From: Pardosa pseudoannulata
Lineage: Eukaryota > Arthropoda > Arachnida > Araneae > Lycosidae
Assembly: GCA_032207245.1 (NCBI GenBank)
Contig: CM063506.1
Span: forward strand, 18,076,182 to 18,140,181
DNA: 64,000 nt
Reading direction: 5' to 3'
Part shown: positions 49,445 through 60,762 of the stretch, one piece after another
Layout of the letters: every line of letters begins with the position of its first letter
Numbering within the stretch: position 1 is the stretch's first letter
Program-made: the position numbers and the translations under genes
The notes under the pieces: model-generated
The model's input: the letters and a program-made list of their open reading frames with translations, nothing else
Database searches by the model: none
What the model was told of the DNA's origin: nothing

Positions 49445-49621
49445 ATTGGTTTCGTTTGGAGCGCTACGATTTACTGTTTTTCACACGAGGGCTAATGAGA
49501 CCGGGACCTACTGCTTAACGCCGATTCCGAACGGCTACGAACATCCATGCCGTCAGCGACATTCGAACTCGCGAACTCCAATTCCGAAGATCAGCGCTCT
49601 ACCATTCGGCCATTGTTCGGC
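49445..49621 (-). mobile_element. tRNA-derived SINE, inverted, 8-bp target duplication
   Basis: AACAACGT at 49437-49444 and 49622-49629 flank a good copy: ATTGGTTTCGTTTGGAGCGC tail, CACGAGGGCTAATGAGACCG, GCCGATTCCGAACGGCTACG, ATTCGAACTCGCG (B box complement) and ACCATTCGGCCATTG (A box complement). The plus-strand ORF at 49446-49634 is a shadow of the SINE. Confidence 0.94.
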
Positions 49622-49639
49622 AACAACGTCTTGACATTA

Positions 49640-50970
49640 GGAAAAGAAACTAGCTTTCAACCTTTAAAGTTATATCCAAATGGATATTCTAATGACATAT
49701 TATGCAAAAAGAGAGTGTATAATTGAATAAGTGTGCAAGGAGGTAGCACTTTGTTTATATCATATTTTATCATATAAAAAACTTTCCAGCAAAATACGTT
49801 TAATCAAGTCTTAAGTTGGCTTCTAATGCATAGTGAGTTATCATACTATTTTCTTAGCATATTCTTCGGAAAAAATAGTAGAGCTAAATTATTTATTTAA
49901 AGACAATGATTTTAAATAAAAATTAAATGAAACAGGGTAACGGATAAGTTAATGTTACACAATGTTAAAAAAAGAGTACATGCATTTTAAAATGCAATCA
50001 GAAGAAAAAAATAAACCCACCTTAAAAGTATTAACTTATTTAAAACAAACTCGATTTAAAAAAAGGTTTTTTTCTAGTTGTATCACCTTAAAACTTTTAT
50101 GAAATATTAAAATTACGTTTAAATAGTTTCATTCGTTGTGAAACAGTCATTTAAGCAATGCATTAGAAAATATGAAATAGAATTAAAATACTAATGAATT
50201 CGAAAATAAAAAAACTCTATCGAAACTCGAAACAGGAATGTTTTTGATTTTATTCCTTTTTATAGAAATTATTCGAAGATTAAAAAAATTATAACAGAAG
50301 TCATAAAATGCGTTTAAGATAATTATTTTTTTATTTTGTAATCTGATTGGAAAAGTTTTTTTTTGTGATTAAATATAAGTAGAAATCAATTCCAGATATA
50401 CTAAACTTTTTATGGGTGCTTAATACTTCATATATATGTATGAAAACCTGTAAAGAAGCAATCTAACAAAATATTTCATGAACCGATTTCTACTTGATAT
50501 AAATATTCGCTGAGTAAAAACTGATAATTTTTATCATAGTTAGCAGCATTTCTTTTATTCACTGTAACATAAAAATACAACAAATTTAAGGCTTTTTTTT
50601 ACACTTCTCTCTTTTAATAAATCATTAAAGGATTACACTCGACTTGGTTTTTTTCTTAATTCATTAAAGGATTATATTTTCCCATTAACTTGATTAAAAA
50701 CTGCTACTATCTGAAATTTTTTTTCATAATAGATCCCTGATTTTCCTATTAGATATTTTCGTTTTTCAGAATGTTTTCTGAATCTCATTTCATTTTTTAT
50801 ACGAATATTTACTGAGAACTAAGTATATTTTAAAGCGATAAAAATTTTTTCAGTCTAAGCATTAAAAGGATAATAATGTAAGGCAATTTCTTTCCTGTCT
50901 TTTATTTTTTAAGACTCACGAAGGGGTTTTATTCTGCTTGTTTCAAACTGATGAGCATTATTATTTTCAA
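49640..50970. other. AT-rich non-coding DNA, nothing recognised
   Basis: No coding frame, RNA gene or transposon ends seen. Confidence 0.5.
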
Positions 50971-50977
50971 GAAAAAA

Positions 50978-51690
50978 ATATTTGTAATCTTTTAATTTTC
51001 CGTAATAGTTAGAAAAGGGTTAGTTTTGAATATTTCATACTTAGATATGAAAAGTTTTAGTTTATTTTATATTAAAATTCTCACAAAAATCTAAATGGCT
51101 TGAAACTATTGATGAGGGTAATAAAATTATTTTTGATTAGGAGTTTAATAAAAAATCTCTTAAGCTTCTTTTCAAGGGGAATTTTCATTGATTCATTAAG
51201 TTATTTAGTTTTTATCAACCCTTTAAAAATTAGAGTCGTCATAAATTTCATATGCTGCTGTAGATTTTGATGAGTCTAAGAGATCGAAGAGTCAAGATCT
51301 GCTTTCAACGGACGACGTGCAGTATTTTTAGATAAAAGATCAGTATTATTAGATGTAATCTTTTAAATATCCATAGTAGTTAAAAAAGGATTAGTTTTGA
51401 ATATTTCATGCTTAGATATGAAAAGTTTTAGTTCGTTTTATATTAAAATTATCACAAAAAATTTAAATTGCTTGAAACTATTGATGAGGAGAATAAAATT
51501 ATTTTTGATTAGGAGTTTAAAAAAATTCTTAAGCTTCTTTTCAAGGGAAATTTTTCATTAAGATATTTAGTTTTTATTAATCCGTTAAATTGAAAACGTC
51601 ATTAATTTCATATTCTACTGTATATTTTGATGAGTCTAACACGTCAAGATCTGTTTTCAACGGATGTCATGCAGTATTTTTAGATAACTC
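50978..51690. repeat. Two-unit tandem duplication, about 340-375 bp unit
   Basis: 50978-51350 and 51354-51690 share GTTTTGAATATTTCAT, CTTAGATATGAAAAGTTTTA, CTTGAAACTATTGATGAG, TTTTTGATTAGGAGTTTAA, CTTAAGCTTCTTTTCAAGGG and CAGTATTTTTAGATAA in the same order. About 88% alike by eye; non-coding. Confidence 0.93.
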
Positions 51691-51826
51691 GATTACTTCA
51701 CTCGATCATCGATTTTGGTTAGTTTAATTGTTTAACTTATCTAGCTTTGCTGGAAGCGTCATTTTGACTTACTTCGAATTTTATAAGGAAAACTAATTGC
51801 TTCGCACCCAGCCTTCGGTCTGGGTA

Positions 51827-51874
51827 AGTTTGTTTTGGTTTGGAGTGCTACGGTCTACTATTTTGCAACACGAG
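51827..51874 (-). mobile_element. 5'-truncated SINE fragment, 12-bp target duplication
   Basis: Only the last 48 bp of the SINE (GTTTTGGTTTGGAGTGCTAC ... TTGCAACACGAG, inverted) are present. TCGGTCTGGGTA at 51815-51826 and 51875-51886 is a perfect 12-bp duplication. 5' truncation with a long target duplication is the mark of target-primed reverse transcription by a LINE partner. Confidence 0.94.
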
Positions 51875-51886
51875 TCGGTCTGGGTA

Positions 51887-52629
51887 GGAAAAGTTTTCCT
51901 AATAAAGGTTATAAACTACTATTATAGGTAGACAAATTTATAAAAATATTAAATAAACTCGTTCGCTGCAGATTGTTGACAAATATATTTTTTAACAACA
52001 GAGAATCCCAATTATAAATATGTTCGGGCATAGTATTGCCGGGACACCATAGCATAATGAAGCTAAATTCCACGACTTTCTGCTCTACATGAGTTCATTT
52101 TCAACACGTTATATATATTCATACATGTATGTCTTTACTGTGAAAATTTATTTCAAATACATTTTCAAAAAATGTTTTTATTACATACCCAATTTCAAGC
52201 TTATTATTTTGGTGCATAAATTACAGAACCCTTTTACGATGTAAAAAAAACACTAAGAAATTGTCAAAATGAATTAGTTTTTAAGTCATTATAAAGAATT
52301 TAATGTATTAAATCTCACATAGGCTTAAACTACATAAGACATACAACAATTTTATGTTAGTTATTTTATGTTATAGAGCCTTTCGATTTCTTATATTGGA
52401 ACGGTATTAAATGTTCAAGTCATATTTTGATGAAATTTTTTTAAAATTGTAAAAAAATATGTTGTTACATTCGAATTTTACTTGTATAGATTATCATTCT
52501 ATGGGTTAGATTGCGAGGAAAAACTTTTAATTTAGGTAGTGAACATTTGAGGATATCGGAGAATTTGGAAAATACAACAAACCGTATGCATTTAATAAAC
52601 AAAACATATACAAGCTGACACTGTTTTAT
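51887..52629. other. AT-rich non-coding DNA, nothing recognised
   Basis: No feature seen. Confidence 0.5.
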
Positions 52630-54340
52630 GTATAGAAATAATTACAAAACCATTTTTCATTTTTATTCTACCTCTTGTACTTATTTTTACATATTGAATA
52701 AGGTAATTATGTATTGAAGTCTATTTTCTTTAAAAGAGTTGAAATATTGAAATTTTCGATGTGGTATACCTATCTCTACGGATATGCGTCAATTTGAAGC
52801 GTTATCGTAATGTAGACAAAATATTTAATAAATTAGTTCTACTCATGCAAACATTACAACAATAATAAATAAAAATGTACCGATAATACTTTTATCCGTT
52901 ATCTGATATTGTTATTTCAAATCAAACAAGCAATAAGCAACAGTAGGAAGAATGAAGCGCAGAAAGTCAGAGTGCGAAGAGATTTTGAAGGTTTTAGTTG
53001 CTTTGTTGAAGTATTGAAAAATAAAATACTAGAATATTTTTTGAACTAATAATATTATAAGTAAAATTACAAAAACCTTTTGAATTTTTATTTTATCTCT
53101 TGTACTGACTTTTATCCATTGAACGAGGTGAATATGTATTGAAGTCTATTTTCTTTAACAGTGTTGAAATATTGAAATTTTCGATGTGGTATACCTATCA
53201 ATATGGATATGTGTCAATTTGAAGCGTTATCGTAATGTAGACAAAATATTTAATAAATAAGTTCTACTCATGCAAACATTACAATAATAATAAATAAATA
53301 TGAACCGATAATACTTCTATCCTTTATTTGATATTGTTATTTCAAGTGAAACAATCAATAAGCAACAGTAGAATGAACGAAAGGCAGAATGTCATTTGAA
53401 GTCAGAGTGTGAAGAGATCTTGAAGGTTTTAGTTGCTTGGTTCAAGTATTGAAAAAAAATACTAGAATATTTTTAAATTAGTAATATTATAAGAAAAATT
53501 ACAAAAACATTTTTAATTTTTATTTTATCTCTTGTAATGACTTTTATCCATTGAAAGAGGTAAATATGTATTAAAGTCTTTAAAAGCGTTGAAATATTGA
53601 AATTTTCGATGTGGTATACCTATCGCTACGGATATGCATCAGTTTGACGCGATATCATACTGTAGACAAAATGTTTAATAAATTAGTTCTACTCATGCAG
53701 ACATTACAACAGTAATAAATAGAAATGTACCGATAATGCTTCTATCAGTTATCTTATATTGTTATTTCAAATGAAACAAGTAATAAGCAACAGTAGAAAG
53801 AACAAAAGGCAGAATGTCATTTGAAGTCAGAGAGTGAAGATATTTTGAAGGTTTTAGTTGCTTGGTTCGAGTATTGAAAAATAAAATACTAGAATATTTT
53901 TTGAATTAGAAATTTTATAAAGAAAATTACAAAAACCTTTTGAAATTTATTTTATCTCTTGTACTGACTTTTATCCATTAAATAAGGTAACTATATATTG
54001 AAGTCTATTTTCTTTAAAAGTGTTGGAATATTGAAATTTTCGATATGGTATACCTATCTCAACGGATATTCTTCAATTTGATGTGATATCGTAATGTAAA
54101 CAAAATGTTTAATAAATTAGCTCTACTTATGCAAACATTACAATAATAAATAGAAATGTACATATAATAGTTCTCCGTTATCTGATTTTGTTACTTCAAA
54201 TGAAACAAGCAATAAGCTACAGAACGAAACGCAGAATGTCAAATGAAGTCAGAGTGTGACGAGATTTCGAAGATTTTAGTTGCTTAGTTCAAGCATTGAA
54301 AAATAAAATACTACAATATTTTTGAATTAGTAAAATTATT
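52630..54340. repeat. Tandem array, about 425-bp unit, 4 copies
   Basis: Units start near 52641, 53066, 53499 and 53926 (ATTACAAAAACC landmark). Each carries TTTTCGATGTGGTATACCTATC, GTAATGTAGACAAAAT, CTACTCATGCAAACATTACA, CAATAAGCAACAGTAG and GAAGGTTTTAGTTGCTT in order. Adjacent units are about 90% alike. Non-coding. Confidence 0.96.
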
Positions 54341-54473
54341 GTGAACATCAATATTATCATATTTTAATTTTTTACTTATAGTGTATAATTACATTGCTTG
54401 CTGAGTGTTGTTATATAAATTTTTTCATGTGTCAAATCAACGCATGTTAATAGAGATAGGTATATACGAGTTA

Positions 54474-55015
54474 TTTCAAAAATGACCGGTATATTCAAAA
54501 ATCAATAAAAACTAAACGGACAGTGATAGAAATAAACAGTTTATTGCAATATGCTTGGGACAATATTTAATTTTTAGGCAGACAAACTTTCGAAATTAGT
54601 TACAATGTTCCACAACAGATGACGCTGCAGTCTGGAAAAATCTAAACTACGATATTTTCCAAATATCCATCATGCGCAGCAATAATATGGCGTATTCTCA
54701 GAACGAAATTATCAGAAATCTGTGTAAACGTCTCAGGCGGGATGGCGTCACATGCAGAACAGTGTACTGTTCCAGTTATTCAATTGTTTCTGGATAGTGG
54801 CGGTACACCTGGTTTTTTAAGAGTCCCCACAAACAAAATCGTAATTTAGATTTTCTCAGACTGCGGCGCCATCTGTTGTGGAATATTGTAACTAATTTTA
54901 AAGTTTGGTCTGAAAATTTACTATTGTCCCAAGTATATTGCAATAAACTGTGAATTTCTATTACTGTCAGTTTAGTTTTTTATGGATTTTTCAAAAGTAC
55001 CGGTCATTTTTGAAA
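54474..55015. mobile_element. 542-bp DNA element with about 180-bp terminal inverted repeats
   Basis: Left arm 54474-54657 and right arm about 54837-55015 are inverted repeats (outer TTTCAAAAATGACCGGTA, inner CAATATGCTTGGGACAAT and CCACAACAGATG). The 180-bp centre, read on the minus strand, gives GTLKKPGVPPLS and AIPPETFTQISDNFVLRIRH. These resemble the C-terminal end of Tc1/mariner-type transposases (WGxLKxxVY...IPPETxxxVxxNFxxRI). So it is a deletion derivative keeping both ends and the last part of its gene. The target duplication is not clear. Confidence 0.8.
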
Positions 55016-55532
55016 CATTTTGTAAGAAATGTCCGTAAACCTAGTGTTAAGAAGCACATCACATTTGAGTAACTTTAAATGGGAAATTTTTCCTTATTTT
55101 TCGCCTTATCATATCTCTTTTAATTATTATTTATATGCAGGGAATTTTTATCATTTGTTATCTGTATTTATTTAAATAATCTTGTGGAATTTATTTTGCC
55201 TATGGAAAATAAGACATCCTTTTATACAGTCAAAAGTGAGAGTTTGTTGTAACAATTTTTCTCACATACATTGGGAAAACTTACGACAACACGAAGTGAG
55301 TGTCATTAATAATTTTTTGATTTTTTGCAATATTTAGATATAATTCTTCACTTATTTCATTTTAAAAAAACATCAGAAATATTACACCAGAGGATTGAAT
55401 TTTCAAAAATGTTAGAATAATGGTTTAAAATTCCATTTCAAATACTATACATGCTAAATAAAATAAACAACAAGATGTAGGTAGAATTTCCTGGTACCTC
55501 TATAATGTAGTTAGTTACTGTGTATTGTGTTA
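55016..55532. other. AT-rich non-coding DNA, nothing recognised
   Basis: No feature seen. Confidence 0.5.
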
Positions 55533-55536
55533 GTAC

Positions 55537-56137
55537 TGTGACGTCGCTACACCCCATTGTTTGTTAAAGCCAAGGAAACTTGCTGTTTGGGTTTTTGACA
55601 CTATATTACAAAGGTTTTTTTCTTCGACCAAGCCTTGAGATGTCTGAAGTGATTGGAAGGTCGGATGCAACGCCGAAATCTCAGACTGTGAGGCACCAAA
55701 ATATGCACCAATTGGATGCTACCAGGACTGCGACGTGGGAAGGAAAAGCCAATAGGAAGAGGCAAAAGGTAACGTCCGGCGACTCGAGTTTTTCGCCGGT
55801 GAGTCCCCAGGAAGAAAACGAATGGAGACTTTGAATTGTGGCGGTTGGTTTTTTTTTTGAGAGCTTTTCTCCAGTTTTGTGGATTCAAGGAGTCCCAGTT
55901 GTACCCCTGTACAACGGTATCTGTCGGAATCTGACCGCAGATTGTTTTTTTAGGTTCGCTTCGAATCTGGGACTTTTAGATACGCACCAGCTCACCTGAG
56001 CCCTTTGATTTCCATTTCTTAAATTTTTACATAACCTTATTTTAATCAAGAATAAACGTTGTTATTGTTCTAAGCTGTACGTCGTGTCATAACCACTTCG
56101 ACACTCACACCCTACCCTAGGATTCCGTGACGTTACA
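55537..56137 (+). mobile_element. Solo LTR, 601 bp, 4-bp target duplication GTAC
   Basis: GTAC at 55533-55536 and 56138-56141 flank TGTGACGTCGCTACACC ... CCGTGACGTTACA, with the TG...CA ends of a retroviral-type LTR. A polyadenylation signal AATAAA is at 56051-56056. The sequence is distinctly G+C-richer than its flanks. It is not related to the LTR at 19029. A 4-bp duplication and this end sequence suggest the Gypsy group (inference). The ORFs at 55580-55834 (plus) and 55601-55888 (minus) overlap in the LTR and are not called. Confidence 0.88.
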
Positions 56138-56199
56138 GTACTGTAATTGTAAATTTTTGCATGTTTTAATTAGAATATTTTAATGGGGTTTATTTTAAA

Positions 56200-58690
56200 C
56201 GATTGAAAAATTCTAGAGATATTAAAAATTTAATAGTAAAAAATTGAATTTTTTAAAAGGTAATGGTCTTTGATAAAAGGCTCCACCCTTCCAGCTTCTT
56301 AACAGTACCAATAATAATATTGTATCCATAAATCTGTAAATCAGAAAGAATATCATTCAATGCAGTATTTGATAGCAGTGTTCTCGTAAAGCGAATACAA
56401 TATTTGAGTCTGATAGATACAAGTATTATATGTCATCCACACAAGTATTATATGACATGTATCAAAAATTTCTAGAGATATTAAAAATTAAAAATTAAAG
56501 TTTGAGTTTTTAACGTGTAATGGTGGCGTTTCCCTGATAACAGGCTCCACCCTTTCAGCTTTTCAATAGTACCAATAATAATATTGCATCCATAAATCTG
56601 CAAATCTGAAAGAATCCCAACGAAAGTAGTATTCGATAGCACTGTTCTTGTAAAGCGAATACAATATTCAAGTCTGATAGACACAAGTATTATATGTCAT
56701 ATATAAAAAATTTCTAGAGATATTAAAAATTAAAAATTAAAATTTGAATTTTTTAAAGTGTAATGGTGACGTTTCCGTGATAACAGGCTCCACCCTTTCA
56801 GCTTCTCAACAGTATCAATAATAATATTGCATCCATAAATCTGCAAATCTGAAAGAATCCCAATGAAAGCAGTATTCGATAGCACTGTTCTTGTAAAGCG
56901 AATACAATATTCGAGTCTGATAGACACAAGTATTATGAAAAATAGCAGAATTGACAATGTTTGAGTCAAATGTTATAACAATCGAAATTAAAAAAAACCC
57001 CTCTATATAAGCTTGCTCATAACTGTTGAGTTAATTTTAATGTTAGCTTTCGGTCTTATCAAAGTCTGTTGATAATACAGTCGGATAATATTGCATCCAT
57101 AAAATGCGAATCAGAATGAATCCCATTCAAAGCAGTATGCGATAGCAGTGTTCTAGTAAATCGAATACTGTTTACGAGTCTGATAGACACAACTATTAGG
57201 GAAAATAGCAGAATTGACAATGTTTGAGTCAATTAAACGTTATATGACAATCCAAATTTTAAAAAACCCTCTATATAAGCTTGCTTGCTCATAACTCTTG
57301 AGTTAATTTTAATATTAGTTTTCGGTCTTATCAAAGTTGATAATATAGTCGGATAATATTGCATCCATAAAATGCGAATCAGAAAGAATCCCAATCAAAC
57401 CAGAATTCGATAGCAGTGTTCTGGTAAAGAGAATACAATAATGGAGTCTGATAGATACAAGTATTATCAAAAATAGGAGAATTTACAATGTTTGAGTTAA
57501 TTAAATGTTATATGACAATCCAAATTTAAGAAAAAAAAACTCTATATAAGCTTGCTCATAATTGTTGAGTTAATTTTAATATTATTTTTCGGTCTTATAA
57601 AAGTCTGTTGATAATATAGTATATTGCATCCATAAAATGCGAGTCAGAAAGAATCCCATTCAAAGCAGTATTCGATAGCAGTGTTCTCGTAAAGCAAATA
57701 CAATATTCGAGTCTAATAGACACAAGTATTATGAAAAATAGCAGAATTGACAATGTTTGAGTCAATTAAATGTTATATGACAATCCAAATTTAAGAAAAA
57801 AAAACTCTATATAAGCTTGCTAATAATTTTTGAGTTAATTTTAATATTATTTTTCGGTCTTATCAAAGTATGTTGATAGTATAGTCGGATAACACTGCAT
57901 CCATAAAATAAGAATCAGAAAGAATCCCAATCAAACCAGAATTCGATAGCAGTGTTCTGGTAAAGAGAATACAATAATGGAGTCTGATAGACACAACTAT
58001 TAGGGAAAATAGCAGAATTGACAATGCATGAGTCAAATTAATGTTCTATGACAATCCAAATTTAAAAAAGACCTCTATATAAGCTTGCTCATAATTGTTG
58101 AGTTAATTTTAATATTATTTTTCAGTCTTATGAAAGTCTGTTGATAATATAGTCGAATAATATTGCATCCATAAAATGCCAATCAGAAAGAATTCCAATC
58201 AAAGCAGTATTCGATAGCAGTGTTCTCTTAAAGCAAATACAATATTCGAGTCTGATAAACATAAGTATTAGGAAAAATAGCAGAATTGACCCTGTTTGAG
58301 TCAATTAAATGATACATGCCAATCCAAGTTTAAAAAAATCCCTCTATATAAGCTTGCTCATAACTGTTGAGTTAATTTTAATATTCTTTTTCGGTCTTAT
58401 GAAAGTCTGTTGATAATATAGTCGAATAATATTGCATCCATAAAATGCCAATCAGAAAGAATTCCAATCAAAGCAGTATTCGATAGCAGTGTTCTCGTAA
58501 AGAGAATACAATAATGGAGTATGATAGATACAAGTATTATCAAAAATAGCAGAATTGACAATGTTTGAGTTAATTAAATGTTGTATGAGAATCCAAATTA
58601 AAAAAACAACCCTCTGTATATGCTTGCTTATAACTGTTGATTTAGTTTTAAGATTATTATTTGGTCTTATCAATGTCTGTTTAATTTGTA
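56200..58690. repeat. Two-phase satellite: 3 units of about 240 bp, then about 6 of about 270 bp
   Basis: All units share a core of about 130 bp: ATTGCATCCATAAA, TCAGAAAGAATCCCA, GATAGCAGTGTTCTCGTAAA and GAGTCTGATAGACACAAGTA. In the first three (56200-56960) the spacer is TTCTAGAGATATTAAAAATT and AACAGGCTCCACCC. In the later six (57060-58690) it is CTCTATATAAGCTTGCTCAT and GAGTTAATTTTAATATT. On the minus strand the core stays open in the first three units and in at least one later unit (for example RLEYCIRFTRTVLSNTAF). Confidence 0.92.
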
Positions 58691-59459
58691 TGTTAAGGGA
58701 TTAAAATGTGCAATGTTCATTACCTGATGAAATAAATTGTTGAAAAGAATAAAGGAAAAATAAAACTGCTGAAAATAACTTTAATGTGGAATAAATTATT
58801 TTTTATTGAAAGGAGCGTACGCATTTTCTTGCTTTGAAATAAATTTTAATAGGATTATAGGAACAATAAACAGATTATTTGTATAGAGTTTTTTAAACTT
58901 TTCATGAAACAATTTCCCAAATTTTGAAGAATTATCTATTATATATAATTACAGAAGTAACAACAGTAACAAAACTCGATAATGCTCTAGCATTAATCCT
59001 ATACATTAAAGTACAAAAAATAGAGAAATTCTTATACGAACAAAATATCCGATAACATTTCACATGCCTCCCAACTCTCTCCCTAATATATTGAATATCG
59101 CTACAATGCATATTGAAATCATGCATAATTTAAAAGGCTTAAAAAACTTAAATGTGAATCATATTGGTGATTAAAGAAATGTAAGAATAACCTGAATATT
59201 AAATATGACTTATATAACTTTTAAAAATTCAATGACAATAATTAAATTAATTGATGTTATTTATAATAGCATATGTGTTCTTAATTAGACACGAAAATCT
59301 AGATAATCTAATTAGGAGTAGTACAAAAAGATATGAGCACAAGCTAAATTTTAGGAAACGTGAGTATAAACAATTAAAGGGCAGAAATACTTGTAATTTA
59401 ATACATAAAAAATTTTAAAAATTGAAAATTTTTATAATAAATAATTATAAAATAATTTA

Positions 59460-59698
<239 letters not shown>

Positions 59699-60087
59699 AT
59701 TAAAATTAATAAATTTTATATTTTTATAGTTTTTATTAATTAAAAAGATTTATCAGTCTAGTAACATCTCAAATAAAATCATTTTGAAAGATTTTTTTCT
59801 ATTTGTTTTGATTATAATAACTATTAAAATTGATTTTAATAAGATTTATTTGCAATACATTAAAAATCTTAGCCCTTTAATGAATAATATCTTTTTTTGA
59901 TATGCTAAATCAGATGAAATAACAATAATATAAATCGCTATTTAACACAGTTTTCTTTGCTATACAAGGGCGGATGAGTAAACTTTAAAAATAGCTCACA
60001 CTGAATATAACCTAAGAAATGAAGGCTTAATGAAAGCATTTATCTCTTTGTTTCACGAGCAATAAATTTATATGAAACAGAATTTAA

Positions 60088-60762
60088 CCCTTTAAAAGTC
60101 AGTATTATAAATTTTTAGGGATTTAATGAAATTATTTTATAAATGGTATCTATGAACTTTATAAATGTAAATGCCTATTTTTTTTCACATTTTTTGAGGG
60201 GCGTGGAATTTAAGGGGTGGTTAAAATGCAAAATCCAGCCCCTTGTATGGAGTGAAAATACTTTTTTAAAGGTTTAATTTTGCTGCGGGAACACTGACTA
60301 TTATCTAAAAGGGTATAATAAAGAAAAACTAACCACTTTACAGTCGAACGATGGCCATAAAATACAGCGCTGCTTTTAGGTACCGGAATACATGGGTTAA
60401 AACCCCACTGCAGGTATGGATGTTCGTAGCCATTCGGAATTGGTCTTAAGCTGTAGGTCTGGATCTTATTTACCCTCGTGTTGAAAGACAGTGGACCGTA
60501 TCAAACATAAACAATTTATAAGTGTTGTTTGTATAGACATTTATTTGGGTTTATAAGTGAAAAAATCATATTACTAACTTTTCCAAGTAAAGTAAGTTTA
60601 ACCACGTATATTTCAAATCAAGTATAGAACTCTTGTATACTGTCTGTTGTGAGTTGGAAATGGCATAAACATAGAAAACCTAAAAATCCATCGTATGTCT
60701 TTCAAAAGGAGAGAAAGAATTTAACAGGTGGTTTCGCTCCGAAACCACTGTCCTTTAAAGGG
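60088..60762. mobile_element. TTAA-targeting element (piggyBac-like) with empty site preserved in the duplicate
   Basis: TTAA at 60084-60087 and 60763-60766. Left end CCCTTTAAAAGTCAGT and right end (reverse-complemented) CCCTTTAAAGGACAGT match at 14 of 16. Copy B of the surrounding duplication reads GAATTTAACCTTCAGGTG at 61876-61893, that is, the same flanks joined with a single TTAA. So the 675-bp insertion and its duplication are demonstrated, not only inferred. CCC-starting TIRs at TTAA fit the piggyBac superfamily. It contains a SINE; no transposase. Confidence 0.93.
60345..60510 (+). mobile_element. tRNA-derived SINE nested in the TTAA element
   Basis: CGATGGCCATAAAATACAG (A-box region), GGGTTAAAACCCCACTG (decayed B box), ATGGATGTTCGTAGCCATTC, AAGCTGTAGGTCTGGATC and CCTCGTGTTG, ending near TCAAACATAAAC. 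No clear target duplication. Confidence 0.85.

Noticed and set aside
49446..49634. 62-codon plus-strand ORF
   Set aside because: It is the antisense of an inverted SINE; similar frames arise wherever this SINE is inverted.
55580..55888. Host gene in the G+C-rich block at 55.6 kb
   Set aside because: The block is bounded by TG/CA ends and GTAC duplications and has AATAAA in the right place for an LTR; the two opposite ORFs overlap and match nothing.
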